64,000 nucleotides of DNA from Calditrichia bacterium (GTDB lineage Bacteria; Calditrichota; Calditrichia; RBG-13-44-9; J075), in NCBI GenBank assembly GCA_028284905.1, contig JANQQU010000093.1:310001-374000 (forward strand). The letters run 5' to 3'. A program made the translations under genes and the position numbers. Shown one piece after another: positions 10,506 to 20,007 of this stretch. Position 1 is the stretch's first letter; the number at the start of each line of letters is the position of its first letter. The notes below the pieces were generated by a model that ran no database searches, was not told the DNA's origin, and saw nothing but the letters and a program-made list of their open reading frames with translations.

Positions 10506-13500
10506 TTAATCTTTTTCTACAGCATCCCGATGCGCACGACGATATTCTGTGGGCGAGCATTGAAAGGCATCTTGGAAACAGCGGGTAAAGTAGGCCTGGC
10601 TGTTAAAACCGACCATATAGGTAATTTCTGCCATGTTACCGGCATTCTGGCGAATTAACGATGCTGCCCGCTCCAGGCGGAAACGTCGAATAAAATCCCG
10701 CGGCGATTGATCGCTGATTGCCTGCAATTTGCGGTAGAGCTGAGAGCGACTTAACCCGACGGCTGCTCCCAACTCCTCGACGCCAAAATTTTCATTGTCA
10801 ATATTCGTTTCGATGGCGGAGGTAAGTTGCTCGATAAACTGCTGTTCCATTGATGGCATCGCTATTTCCGAAGGCTTTAAAAGCATTTCGGTGCTGAATT
10901 TCTCGCGCATCTGGCGGCGCTGGTTTACCAGATTTGTCACCCGAATTTTCAATTCCTCGGCGTCGAAGGGTTTTACGAGATAATCATCTGCACCGGTCTC
11001 CAGCCCGGTCATTTTGTCCTGGCGGGAGGCACGGGCCGTTAAGAGAATAACCGGAATATGACTGGTTTTTCGATCATTTTTTACCTTGTTGCAAAGTTCA
11101 TAACCATCCATTTCCGGCATCATTACATCACTGATGATAACATCCGGCAATACTTCCGTGGCTTTCTCCCAGCCCAGTTTCCCATTTTCCGCTTCAATTA
11201 CAGTATATTTGCCCGCTAGTTGATCCCGGATAAACGTCCGTAAATCTTGATGGTCTTCCACTACTAATAAGAGTGGTTTCTCCATATTATTACTATTCGT
11301 AGCTGCAGAATCTCCATGAGAAGCAGCGGTGGTGGACTGTGTTTCATCATCGTCAATAATTGCTGTAGTTTGCTCTGCGAGAGACTTTTCATCACTCTCT
11401 TTAGTTTTTTCCTCAACAATATCTTTTGCACTTAAGTGACTGCGTCCCATGGGAAGGCAAACTGTAAAGGTGGTTAGTTCATGCTCACTGCTTTCAACAG
11501 AGATGTCGCCATGGTGCATTTCCACTAATTCTTTTGCTAACGCCAGTCCAATCCCGGTACCTTCGTAATTGCGCGTCTCGCTTTCGTCCGCCTGAAAAAA
11601 ACGGTCAAATACATGGGGAAGTGCCGCTGCCGGAATGCCCGGCCCGGTATTCGCAAAAATAATTTCCACAAACCCGGCGGAGATGTTGGGTAATTTCTTC
11701 TCATCGCCATCATGAACTGAGACCGCCACAGAAATTTCGCCACTGGCAGGGGTAAATTTGAAAGCATTGGAAAGAATATTAACGAACACTTTTTCCAGCT
11801 TATCCGCATCATGGTAAATGTGAATGGCAGTGTGACCGGCTTCCGAGATCAACGGGGCATCATTGAACATCATGCGGATATTCTTCTGATCGCCCGCTGT
11901 GGCAAAAGAGGTAAATATTCGCCGCAGTAAACCGATGACATCCGCGCGGCTTGTCTGTAGTCTTTCCCCACCGGCCTCCAGTTTGGCGAGATCGAGGAGC
12001 TGGTTAATTAGTTGCAGTAAACGCGCACCATTGCGATGCATCATCTGAAACTGTTTGCGCTGCCCGCCTTCCAACTGACGGTCCTTTAGCCAGCTCTCAA
12101 GTGGGGCCAATATCAACGTTAACGGGGTGCGGAATTCGTGGGAGATGTTGGCAAAGAATCGGGAGCGCATTTGGTCGATTTCCTTCAACTTGCGAGTCTC
12201 TACTTTTTCAATCTCTACCTGATGCCGCAGTTGCTGTCGATTCAGTTCGTAGCGTCGCAATCCAAAAAGCAGTGCAGCAAAAGCAAAGGCATATAGCAAA
12301 TAGGCCCAAATCGTCCGCCACCAGGGGGGAGAGATGGTGATTCGTACCGAAGCTTCCGCCGCTTTAGCAATGCCGTTATTGAAGCAGGCGCGTGCGCGAA
12401 AAACATACTCGCCAGGATCAAGATTGGTGTAATACGCAGTTCTCTCCTTACTGACTGTGCGCCATTCCGTTTCGTAATTCTCCAGCATGAAAGTATAAAG
12501 ATTACTGCCGGTCGACTGGTAATCCAATTCTGCAAAAGTCAGGGTAATATCGTTCTGGTTATAGGCGAGGGAAATTTCACTGGCGACAGATATATGTTGC
12601 TGCAGCGTCTCGTTTTTTCCAACAGCAGCAGCACGATTGTTAATTTTAATGTCCGTCAGAACAATGGGGGCGTCATAACTTTGTTCTTTCAGACTATCCG
12701 GAAAAAAGGCGTTAAACCCGTACGCCCCGCCGAAAAACAGCTCCCCGTTTCGACTTTTAAAATGCGCCCCGAATCCAAATACATTGTCCTGCAGCCCATC
12801 GTTCTTCGAATAGTGCCGAAAGGTATTTTCTTCTGGATTATAGCAAGTCAGGCCTCGTAAAGAACTGATCCAAAGATTGCCATTATTATCTTCTTCCAGC
12901 CCCATCACCGAATTGTGCAGCAGTCCTTTGGCTTCGGAAATTTGCACTTCGCTGTGATTTTCCCGGTCAAACCTGATTAACCCATCTTCAAGCGTACCAT
13001 ACCATAATACGCCATTTCGGTCGATTAACAATGATGATACCGTACGATGATCGCCAGGGCTTTTTTTGAAACCTTTTAACAGGCCACTGGCACGATCGAA
13101 ACGCAGCAGCCCTGCTTGACTGGCTCCCAGCCACAAATAGCCTTTTTCATCTTCAATGATATCGTTAATTTCGCCTTCGCGATACCAATCTGCATTTTCT
13201 TCGAATTTGGAATAAACTTCCCAGTGATCTGAAGAAGACGGATCCATTACATTGGGCTTCGGGCTAATTAGAGGTGGATCGAGGCGTAGTAATGTCAAAG
13301 CATTCGCCCCAATCCAAAAATAACCCTGGCGATCCTCATAGATTCCACCCATATCAATGTTGGATATCTTATTGTTCGCATTGTAGAAATAATAGCTAAA
13401 CTGTTTCCGTTCAGGGTCGAGGCAGTTGAGACCGCTTTCCGTAGAAATCCAGATAGAACCATTTCGAGCTTCATAAATGCTGTAGATGGTTGCATCATTT

Positions 13501-14906
13501 AAAGTACCGGATGTTAGATTTGAATTATTTACTGTGACACCAGCCCAATCCTGGTAAAATTTCTGTTCGCCGGCTTTACGATTGATACGATATAAGCCAT
13601 TCAGATTGCCCCCCAGCCAGATATTGCCATTGTGATCTTCACAAATTGAACGAATATTTTTACCATAAAAATCAGCGGGTTTTCCGGAATTGCCGATGTA
13701 ATGGGGAAATTTGAGTGCCTGATGGTCTAGTCTATATAAGCCCTTCGTCCGGGAACCGACCCAGATAATATCCGAACGATCCAGAAAGAGATGCAGTGGC
13801 GGGTCTTCAGTAAGCATATATCGTTTTACTTTGCCGCTGTTTCGCTTAATTTTCTTGATGAATTGTTTACTTGAATACCACCAATAATGATCAACCATCA
13901 TTCCTGCCCAAATAGTGCCATCCTTGGTTTCTGTAAAAATTGGCGACTGGTCCCGAATCTTAAATCGATAATCATCGTCCCACGATAAAGGGAAGATGTT
14001 ACCGCGGAGATGAAGCGTGTCGCCAGGGGACAGTGGGGGAGAAAGGTTTTCGGTGTCGACACTGAATTCAACGACAGTTTGGAGTTGCTGATTTTTACGG
14101 GAAATTTTTTTGAGCGTCATGGCGGCGGTTGATGGATGCGCTTCCGAATCGAAACTAACGGTTGATAATGTAATTTCTCCGCCCTCCAGGTGCAGGGAGC
14201 GATTACCGTAGGTCATCAGCGCTTCACGATCGGGGAGTGGCTCCCATTGAATGGTGCCATCCGCGCGGTTGATTACATATTTATACTGAAGCGTATCAGC
14301 AAATGTCCAGTCCGGAAAGGTAATCCGGGTTTTATAAATACCATTGCCCTGATGGCGCATATTATGACCATCCATTCGCTGCATGGTTTCCCGGAAGAAA
14401 TTTCTTGCGACTAAGGTATCATTCCGGGCATCTAACTGAAAGAGATGCTGCCCGGGGAAAAGCACGTGTAAAGTGCTGTCTTTATTTTCAAAAATTCGAT
14501 AAACAGCTGAGAATTTTGCATACGGATCTGCAATTGGGAGTTCATAATTCCGAAAGCTGTTGCGCTCTCGCAAATAACGACTCAGCCCCTGACTGGTACC
14601 GATCCAGAGCCTTTTGCGATGATCCTCGTACATCATATAAATGATATTATCTGGAATGCTGCTACTGTCTCGGGAATTATGCTTATAAACGACAAATGTA
14701 TATCCATCATATTTGTGCAGACCGCCAGCAGTGCCTACCCAGAGGAACCCCTGGTAATCCTGGAAAATACAGTAGACGGAATTGTTCGCCAGGCCATCGG
14801 ATACGGTATAATTGTCCACTTTGAAATCTGCCTGTTGCGTCAGGAGGGGGCTATTCAAAAAGGTCAATAAGGAAAGAAAAAGACATGTCAGGAATGGCCG
14901 TTTCAT
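10506..14906 (-). CDS. Hybrid two-component sensor/regulator (propeller-HK-REC-AraC)
   Basis: A 1466-residue one-protein signalling system. Order: signal peptide (residues 1-24); periplasmic two-component-regulator propeller repeats (VSDGLANNSVYCIFQDYQG, LWVGTAGGLHKYDG and similar) to about residue 760; Y_Y_Y domain (LYTFMLENYETEWR); one transmembrane helix (IWAYLLYAFAFAALLFGL); HisKA with H923 (ISHEFRTPLTLIL); HATPase; receiver with phospho-acceptor D1260 (ISDVMMPEMDGYE) and VKPF; AraC-type HTH at the C-terminus (LSRSQLYRKLQAISDQSP). Such proteins usually sense a sugar or glycan breakdown product outside the inner membrane and activate nearby genes. Unusually, residues about 187-320 hold carbohydrate-module-like strands inserted in the propeller (see findings). 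No polysaccharide-utilisation locus is visible beside it. RBS AGGAGA precedes ATG 14906. Confidence 0.94.
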   Translation of the reverse strand: MKRPFLTCLFLSLLTFLNSPLLTQQADFKVDNYTVSDGLANNSVYCIFQDYQGFLWVGTAGGLHKYDGYTFVVYKHNSRDSSSIPDNIIYMMYEDHRKRLWIGTSQGLSRYLRERNSFRNYELPIADPYAKFSAVYRIFENKDSTLHVLFPGQHLFQLDARNDTLVARNFFRETMQRMDGHNMRHQGNGIYKTRITFPDWTFADTLQYKYVINRADGTIQWEPLPDREALMTYGNRSLHLEGGEITLSTVSFDSEAHPSTAAMTLKKISRKNQQLQTVVEFSVDTENLSPPLSPGDTLHLRGNIFPLSWDDDYRFKIRDQSPIFTETKDGTIWAGMMVDHYWWYSSKQFIKKIKRNSGKVKRYMLTEDPPLHLFLDRSDIIWVGSRTKGLYRLDHQALKFPHYIGNSGKPADFYGKNIRSICEDHNGNIWLGGNLNGLYRINRKAGEQKFYQDWAGVTVNNSNLTSGTLNDATIYSIYEARNGSIWISTESGLNCLDPERKQFSYYFYNANNKISNIDMGGIYEDRQGYFWIGANALTLLRLDPPLISPKPNVMDPSSSDHWEVYSKFEENADWYREGEINDIIEDEKGYLWLGASQAGLLRFDRASGLLKGFKKSPGDHRTVSSLLIDRNGVLWYGTLEDGLIRFDRENHSEVQISEAKGLLHNSVMGLEEDNNGNLWISSLRGLTCYNPEENTFRHYSKNDGLQDNVFGFGAHFKSRNGELFFGGAYGFNAFFPDSLKEQSYDAPIVLTDIKINNRAAAVGKNETLQQHISVASEISLAYNQNDITLTFAELDYQSTGSNLYTFMLENYETEWRTVSKERTAYYTNLDPGEYVFRARACFNNGIAKAAEASVRITISPPWWRTIWAYLLYAFAFAALLFGLRRYELNRQQLRHQVEIEKVETRKLKEIDQMRSRFFANISHEFRTPLTLILAPLESWLKDRQLEGGQRKQFQMMHRNGARLLQLINQLLDLAKLEAGGERLQTSRADVIGLLRRIFTSFATAGDQKNIRMMFNDAPLISEAGHTAIHIYHDADKLEKVFVNILSNAFKFTPASGEISVAVSVHDGDEKKLPNISAGFVEIIFANTGPGIPAAALPHVFDRFFQADESETRNYEGTGIGLALAKELVEMHHGDISVESSEHELTTFTVCLPMGRSHLSAKDIVEEKTKESDEKSLAEQTTAIIDDDETQSTTAASHGDSAATNSNNMEKPLLLVVEDHQDLRTFIRDQLAGKYTVIEAENGKLGWEKATEVLPDVIISDVMMPEMDGYELCNKVKNDRKTSHIPVILLTARASRQDKMTGLETGADDYLVKPFDAEELKIRVTNLVNQRRQMREKFSTEMLLKPSEIAMPSMEQQFIEQLTSAIETNIDNENFGVEELGAAVGLSRSQLYRKLQAISDQSPRDFIRRFRLERAASLIRQNAGNMAEITYMVGFNSQAYFTRCFQDAFQCSPTEYRRAHRDAVEKD

Positions 14907-15304
14907 CAGGTCTTTATTCTCCTGAATGAGACTGTATCAAGTGTTTTAATTGTATCCATAATACACAGGTTTGATTATTAATGCAATACCCGTGCTGCTA
15001 GCGCAAATAGCCATTAAAGGCTGTTTTAATATATTATATATTCAAATTTGATAAATTTTTAGCCATGCAACGTAATTTATAAGAATTGCAACCGGAGTTC
15101 AAATCTCCCCTGCCTGGCCCTGCTTATCCTGCCCTGCAGATTTTTCGCCGGAATTTCGACGCGTCCCGATTAGTAACATTTGCATCCCCGCTGAAAGATT
15201 TCCCGCCCTGATTTTTATATCCTGATAACAGTTCAATCATGCATGAACAAAATGTGTAAGGCGCCTTACCCCATCGTGTTAAATCCAGACATAAGGGGTA
15301 AATT
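14907..15304. other. Divergent intergenic region, no gene seen
   Basis: 398 bases separating the hybrid sensor (leftward) from the subtilase (rightward). The middle is AT-rich (around 15030-15075). No open frame with a ribosome site, tRNA fold or known RNA was found. It must contain both promoters. A 14-bp perfect palindrome lies near the subtilase end. Confidence 0.6.
15256..15269. promoter_or_regulatory. Perfect 14-bp palindrome upstream of subtilase (possible operator)
   Basis: GTAAGGCGCCTTAC is a perfect palindrome ending 35 bases before the subtilase start. There is no T-run, so it is not a terminator. A protein-binding operator is plausible but unproven. Confidence 0.35.
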
Positions 15305-16963
15305 ATGTTTCAGCGTAAATTATTTGCAATCAATGCTTTATTGTTGTTAAGTATCGCGTTTTTAAATCTACAAGTGTTCGCTCAATCTACTTCAGCACAT
15401 ATCAAAAAAGGGGAATGGCGAGGACAGTCGGTTGAATATCTCGCCAATCGCTTGATCGTCAAATATGCCGCAGGAAGTGCTGCGGAAGCGATGCAGTTTT
15501 TAAGCGAGAACTACAGTAATATTGAATTTGAAATTCTAAATGCAGACCATCGTTGGTGTCGCATAGACCTGCCGGCGCAATATGAAAGCTTAACGGTGAT
15601 AGATGAATTGAGCAACCACCCGGCATTAGAAGAAGTTTTACCGGATATCGTCATCCGCCCATTTGCTCAACCGAACGATGCAGATTTCCAGTTGCAATGG
15701 GCACTGGAGAATGTCGGTCAACTGCCGGCAAGTGGTACTGCCGGCGCCGATATTTCCGCATTGAATGCCTGGGACATCTCCACCGGCAATTCTCAGGCAT
15801 TGATTTCCGTGCTGGATTCCGGCATCCCCCTGAATGATGCAGGAAAATTATCCCATCCGGATTTAAACGATGCCAATCGTTTCATCCTTGGGCCAGATTT
15901 CCTTTCGCCTGGTGCGAATAACGCCAGCGGTGTGAAGGATGAATTAGGGCATGGTACGCACGTTACCGGCATCCTCGGTGCGCAGGCGAACAATGGAGTA
16001 GGCATTGCCGGTGTCGCCTGGAACAGTCCGATTCTGGTAATGCAGACGCTGGGCACTGGCTGGGGAAGTTTATCTTTACTGGCGCTGGGGATTTGGGCCT
16101 CGATCGATTCCGGGGCAACGGTGATAAATGTTAGTGCCGGTGCACTCATCGACAGCTATCCGGTAGTAGAGGAAGCAGTTGCCGCTGCTTTAGCCAATAA
16201 CATTATTATCTGTGCTGCCGCCGGAAATGACGGTGCAAATTGGGTCGGTTTTCCGGCAAATCTGAATATGCGCTACGAAAATGTCATCGCGGTTGCCGCG
16301 ACGGATCACCATGGTCAGCGGGCGCCTTTTTCCAACTATGGTGGTGGTTGGTCGGAATGGGTGATAAATATCGGCGCACCGGGAGGATTCGGCGGCCCCT
16401 TAAATGGTGATGATATTTGGTCGACATTACCGGGCTATCCGACGGTTTACAGCCCGGCGGGAGAATCTTATGGCTACCTGTATGGCACTTCGATGGCGAC
16501 GCCACATGTAACCGGCGCAGTTGCTTTGTTGCAATCAATAAATCCGGATATGCCGGCCGCTGAGATTCGGGAATTGCTGCAGGCGACCGCCGATCCGGTC
16601 GCTGGGCAAACCTGGGGAAATTTAAATATTCTCCGGGCATTAGAGAATCCTATGACGGGTATCGCGAGAAACGAAGCTGCTGCGGAAGAATTTGCATTAC
16701 TACCGAATTACCCAAATCCGTTTAATCCGGAAACAACGATTCGTTATGAATTACCCGGTAGAACAGAGGTAACCATCACGGTCTATGATATTCTCGGCAG
16801 GGAAGTTCGCACATTGGTTGATGGCTGGCAAAACGCCGGTGAGAATATGGTGATCTGGGATGGATTGAATTACCAGGGGCAACAAGCCAGTTCCGGGGTG
16901 TATATCTATACCATTCAGGCTGGCAGTTTTATGAAAAGCAGGAAGATGACTTTACTGCGCTAA
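15305..16963 (+). CDS. Secreted S8 subtilisin-like serine protease with sorting domain
   Basis: 552 residues: signal peptide (to about residue 27, ...LQVFAQS), an inhibitor-like propeptide, then an S8 catalytic domain with Asp171 (ISVLDSGIP), His216 (GHGTHVTGI) and Ser396 (GTSMATPHVTG), so the triad is intact. The C-terminal about 85 residues form the secretion/sorting module: NYPNPFNPETTIRYELP, a VYDILGREVRTLV strand and the final basic K-M-T-L-L-R. The protein is therefore expected to be exported, carried across the outer membrane and cell-attached or released. AAGGGG precedes the ATG by 6 bases. It is convergent with lycopene cyclase, leaving only 14 bases between the stops. Confidence 0.93.
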   Translation: MFQRKLFAINALLLLSIAFLNLQVFAQSTSAHIKKGEWRGQSVEYLANRLIVKYAAGSAAEAMQFLSENYSNIEFEILNADHRWCRIDLPAQYESLTVIDELSNHPALEEVLPDIVIRPFAQPNDADFQLQWALENVGQLPASGTAGADISALNAWDISTGNSQALISVLDSGIPLNDAGKLSHPDLNDANRFILGPDFLSPGANNASGVKDELGHGTHVTGILGAQANNGVGIAGVAWNSPILVMQTLGTGWGSLSLLALGIWASIDSGATVINVSAGALIDSYPVVEEAVAAALANNIIICAAAGNDGANWVGFPANLNMRYENVIAVAATDHHGQRAPFSNYGGGWSEWVINIGAPGGFGGPLNGDDIWSTLPGYPTVYSPAGESYGYLYGTSMATPHVTGAVALLQSINPDMPAAEIRELLQATADPVAGQTWGNLNILRALENPMTGIARNEAAAEEFALLPNYPNPFNPETTIRYELPGRTEVTITVYDILGREVRTLVDGWQNAGENMVIWDGLNYQGQQASSGVYIYTIQAGSFMKSRKMTLLR

Positions 16964-16977
16964 CCAATCATTCGGTC

Positions 16978-18204
16978 TTAGCGCTCAACAGTTTCCCGTG
17001 GATGGGCGTAAGGCGCTTCCCCCTGCCAGGTGCGTGCAGATGTTCTTCCGGAACGGCGCGGTAATCGCGTCTGGTAAACGGCCCGAAGGAAGGGCAACCA
17101 GGGAAGCCGGGAAAAAATTAATATTTCCTGAAAAAGGGAAGTGCGTTCATCGAGAAATGCCAGCACCCGGCTAAGCGGATTATGCCGGAATAACCAACGG
17201 AAAATTTTTCGAATCGAATAATGTTGCCCGGCCATAATATGTAGTAAAAGGGTATCATAGAAGTGAAAGCGGGGTGCCCGGCGAATTGGCGCAAAAGGGT
17301 GCGCTTCCTGAAGCAATGTCTCGACAATATTTTTTACATCCCGCTGAATTTGCAGAAAGGCGTAGCCGGTAGATGGTTTGCAGCGACCTCCGGCAATTCC
17401 GATGTTAATGATATGTTTACCGGGGGCCCGGGGGAAACTTTGGTTTGTCATAGGGATTGCATTTTGCTCGACAGAGTGAATGCGGTAATTCTCGATGTTT
17501 AGCTGCCGGGAGATATAGTCTTTCAGGTGAAGATCGTATTCTTCTTCGGGCAGTAATTGCGGAGAGAAAATAGTATATTCCACTAATGCTTTGCGGGAAC
17601 TAAAGGGTAATATGTAAAAGAACTTAACGTCGCCATCTTGTTCCGTGCGAAAATCCATCATTCGAACGGTGCTGGTATCAAAAACATCCCGGTCAGCTTC
17701 GATTTCCCACCCTTTAAAGTGCTGAAGCAAATAATAACTGCGGCGCTGATCCGCCTGGAAGAGTGCGGGCAGGTAAATGCTGTTAAATACCCAACGGGCA
17801 GAATACTCCACACCATTGACAGTAACAGCAGCGCCATCCGAAAAATCCCGAATGTCTTCGATCTTTCCTTGCAGCCAGTGAATATTCGGATTTTTTGAAA
17901 GCGACTCGCGAGTGTGTTCGTAGAAGTCTATTCCCCGGATCATATGATACTTTAAGTCGGATAGCTTAGCGGTCTGTTGAAATTTGGGATCGACGAATTC
18001 GATTTGCGACCACTGCCGATAAACGATCTCAGCAAAAGGAGGTGTTTCTGCCGTCCAGAAGCACCAGGTACGATCGTTCAATACCTTTTCTTCCGCATCG
18101 ACAATTAATACGGATTTATCCCGCAATACCGTTTGGTTCAATCGATAAGCAAGACTTAAACCTGCACAGCCGCCACCGGAAATGATGTAATCATAATGTC
18201 TCAT
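16978..18204 (-). CDS. crtY: Lycopene cyclase (CrtY type)
   Basis: A 408-residue FAD-dependent cyclase converting the linear psi ends of lycopene into beta rings. Evidence: N-terminal dinucleotide-binding motif (IISGGGCAGLSLAYRL), the family signature NDRTWCFW, and the conserved IPMTNQ and GIAGGRCKPSTGYAF segments. About 20 residues at the C-terminus are Arg-rich and extend past the usual end. The flanking genes are not carotenoid genes, so it is an orphan member of the pathway here (crtB, crtI and others must be elsewhere). It would act at the membrane, where its substrate is dissolved. The start at ATG 18204 is preceded by GAGAAT, a weak RBS. Confidence 0.9.
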   Translation of the reverse strand: MRHYDYIISGGGCAGLSLAYRLNQTVLRDKSVLIVDAEEKVLNDRTWCFWTAETPPFAEIVYRQWSQIEFVDPKFQQTAKLSDLKYHMIRGIDFYEHTRESLSKNPNIHWLQGKIEDIRDFSDGAAVTVNGVEYSARWVFNSIYLPALFQADQRRSYYLLQHFKGWEIEADRDVFDTSTVRMMDFRTEQDGDVKFFYILPFSSRKALVEYTIFSPQLLPEEEYDLHLKDYISRQLNIENYRIHSVEQNAIPMTNQSFPRAPGKHIINIGIAGGRCKPSTGYAFLQIQRDVKNIVETLLQEAHPFAPIRRAPRFHFYDTLLLHIMAGQHYSIRKIFRWLFRHNPLSRVLAFLDERTSLFQEILIFSRLPWLPFLRAVYQTRLPRRSGRTSARTWQGEAPYAHPRETVER

Positions 18205-18487
18205 TAAATTCTCAAAATTAACCTACGATAAAGCGCAGGAATATTTTACCGCGACTTTCGGAAACAATATAGAATGTTACCCAATTCAGGTCAAGGGGAA
18301 TAGCAGTCGCCTCTGCACGGAAAATTCTGGTTTTACAACACTTTATTTCAGAGAGTTTCCTGTAGGATTTACATAAATTTATATGTATGATTTTATAGTT
18401 TGAAAGACGTCGGATTGACGCTGAAATTAAGTTTTTTATTGTTGATATATGATTGAATTATCGGCTTACCAGGCAGGAGGCTTTTTG

Positions 18488-19873
18488 ATGTTAAGTAAAT
18501 GTTTTGGCTGGATATTATTACTCTCTGCAATCGCTTTTTCTCAAAACTTTTCCGGTACATATGTGATTCAAACGCAAACCGGCAATCATTCGATCCGGCT
18601 CGTCCAGAATGGACTACAGGTATCAGGCACACTGCTAATTAGCGGTAGTGGTGAATTTCGTATTGATGCACAGATTGTTGACGGTGATGAAGCAATCGGG
18701 TTCCTCAGCAGTGGCAATAGTCGTGAATATTTCGAAGCAATGGTAGAGGACAATGAGCTGGAAGTGACGATTGCGCAATGGGATGCGCAGGCGAATGATA
18801 TCGTCTGGGGCAGCGAGCAGGAATTTATTTTTACCCGGCAAGGTAGTAGCGGTGCTGCGGCAGGGCGACTCGGTCAGCAGCTCTCCGGGAATGACCGGGA
18901 TGAGCAAAACTCCGGCGCCGGAAATACCTATACAGATCCCACCCGGCAAAATCGTGATGCCAATGCCTCCGCTGGAAGCAGCCGGGAATCTGGTGAGTGG
19001 GGACGCAATGCCAGCGATGTTAACAATGCCAGTGGTAATCGAATTGCTGTTGGGCAGCAATACCAGGCAGGGGCTAGAGTTTTATCCGCCAGTGATGGTG
19101 TCTCGTTTGTAATTCCCGGGGAGTGGCTCGGCGCTTTACCGCCAAATAGCCCTGCGTTTATTCTGGGTTCCAATACCAAGCCCGGCGTGGGAATGGTAAT
19201 TATGAAAGCGAAGGCGACACTCAATGACGCAATCGCCTTATTAAATACCCCGCAGGATTTAGGCGAAGGGGTCGTTTTATACCCGGAAGGCATGCCGGAG
19301 CAGGCGGGTAACCGGGTAAGAATCCGTTACAATGCCGGTCAGTATACCGGACGGGCAACAGCGGTTGTCGGCAAGAAAGGCAATGGTGCGATCTTTTTCT
19401 TCGGCGGGCCGGCGAACCAGGCCGGGTATTACGAGAAGATGATTCGCGACTTGGTCGCCTCCTGCCAGTTTAGCAGTCCGGAAGCCAGTGGCGAAGCGCA
19501 GCGTTGGCGTCAATTGCTTTCCGGTATGATGCTGAAGCGTATGAGCAGTTATTACAGCAGTGGTGTCGATGGTGCATATGTTGGCGGCAGTTCTTCACAA
19601 ACGCTCCATCTTTGCAGCGATGGCAGCTATGCCTATTCAAGCAATTCCTCGCTGGGGGTTGATGCCGGCGGTGGAGGCAGCAGTGGTTATAGCGGCGGTA
19701 ATAATGCTGAATATGGCCGCTGGGAGCTGGAAACGACCGGCGCATCGGTAAGCCTGGTGCTTCGAGCGCAAAACGGCGAAATCACTTACAATACCATTCA
19801 TATGAACCAGGAAGGCCATACCATTCTTAATGGCGAACGCGCCTATCGGGTGCAAAGCGAACGTTGTAGATGA
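18488..19873 (+). CDS. Secreted protein of unknown function, Gly/Ser-rich
   Basis: 461 residues from ATG 18488, chosen because AGGAGG (18475-18480) lies 7 bases upstream and the protein then begins with a signal peptide (MLSKCFGWILLLSAIAFSQ). Three parts are visible: an N-terminal beta-rich domain (FSGTYVIQTQTGNHSIRLVQ, lipocalin-like in flavour); a low-complexity Asn/Ser/Gly linker; then a middle domain (VSFVIPGEWLGALPP) and a C-terminal domain with LHLCSDGSYAYSSNSSL, GYSGG, GRWELE, LNGERAYRV and a final SERC. Two Cys in the last domain could form a disulfide. I have seen the C-terminal pattern in other environmental secreted proteins but know no name for it. No enzyme motif was found. A heptad repeat begins directly after the stop. 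Confidence 0.8.
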   Translation: MLSKCFGWILLLSAIAFSQNFSGTYVIQTQTGNHSIRLVQNGLQVSGTLLISGSGEFRIDAQIVDGDEAIGFLSSGNSREYFEAMVEDNELEVTIAQWDAQANDIVWGSEQEFIFTRQGSSGAAAGRLGQQLSGNDRDEQNSGAGNTYTDPTRQNRDANASAGSSRESGEWGRNASDVNNASGNRIAVGQQYQAGARVLSASDGVSFVIPGEWLGALPPNSPAFILGSNTKPGVGMVIMKAKATLNDAIALLNTPQDLGEGVVLYPEGMPEQAGNRVRIRYNAGQYTGRATAVVGKKGNGAIFFFGGPANQAGYYEKMIRDLVASCQFSSPEASGEAQRWRQLLSGMMLKRMSSYYSSGVDGAYVGGSSSQTLHLCSDGSYAYSSNSSLGVDAGGGGSSGYSGGNNAEYGRWELETTGASVSLVLRAQNGEITYNTIHMNQEGHTILNGERAYRVQSERCR

Positions 19874-19875
19874 TG

Positions 19876-19912
19876 CCGTTGATCGTTGTAAGTTGATCGT
19901 AATTCGTTACTA
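19876..19912. repeat. Heptanucleotide tract after stop codon
   Basis: Degenerate 7-base units (CGTTGAT, CGTTGTA, AGTTGAT, CGTAATT, CGTTACT) begin two bases after the stop of the upstream secreted protein gene. It is one of several period-7 tracts in the window. Confidence 0.75.
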
Positions 19913-19928
19913 ACATCACGGAATTTTC

Positions 19929-20001
19929 GTTGGCTTAAACTACTTACGCCAACGGCGTTACACATCACCGCCCAATCCTGCCGCTCGCGGCTGCATTGGG
20001 C
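19929..20001. repeat. 73-nt palindromic dispersed repeat, copy A
   Basis: Begins GTTGGCTTA and ends CATTGGGC. It contains two nested inverted repeats: GTTGGC...GCCAAC and GCCCAAT...ATTGGGC, with CGCTCGCG at the tip of the second. A second copy of identical length lies at 21383-21455, differing at a handful of positions, several of which preserve pairing. Both copies follow a heptad tract. Confidence 0.8.
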
Positions 20002-20007
20002 GAAAAA

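Noticed and set aside
15085-15115. GGAGTTCAAATCTCC resembles a tRNA T-arm
   Set aside because: No acceptor, D or anticodon arms can be built around it in either direction; the rest of the region is unstructured and GC/AT composition shifts abruptly.
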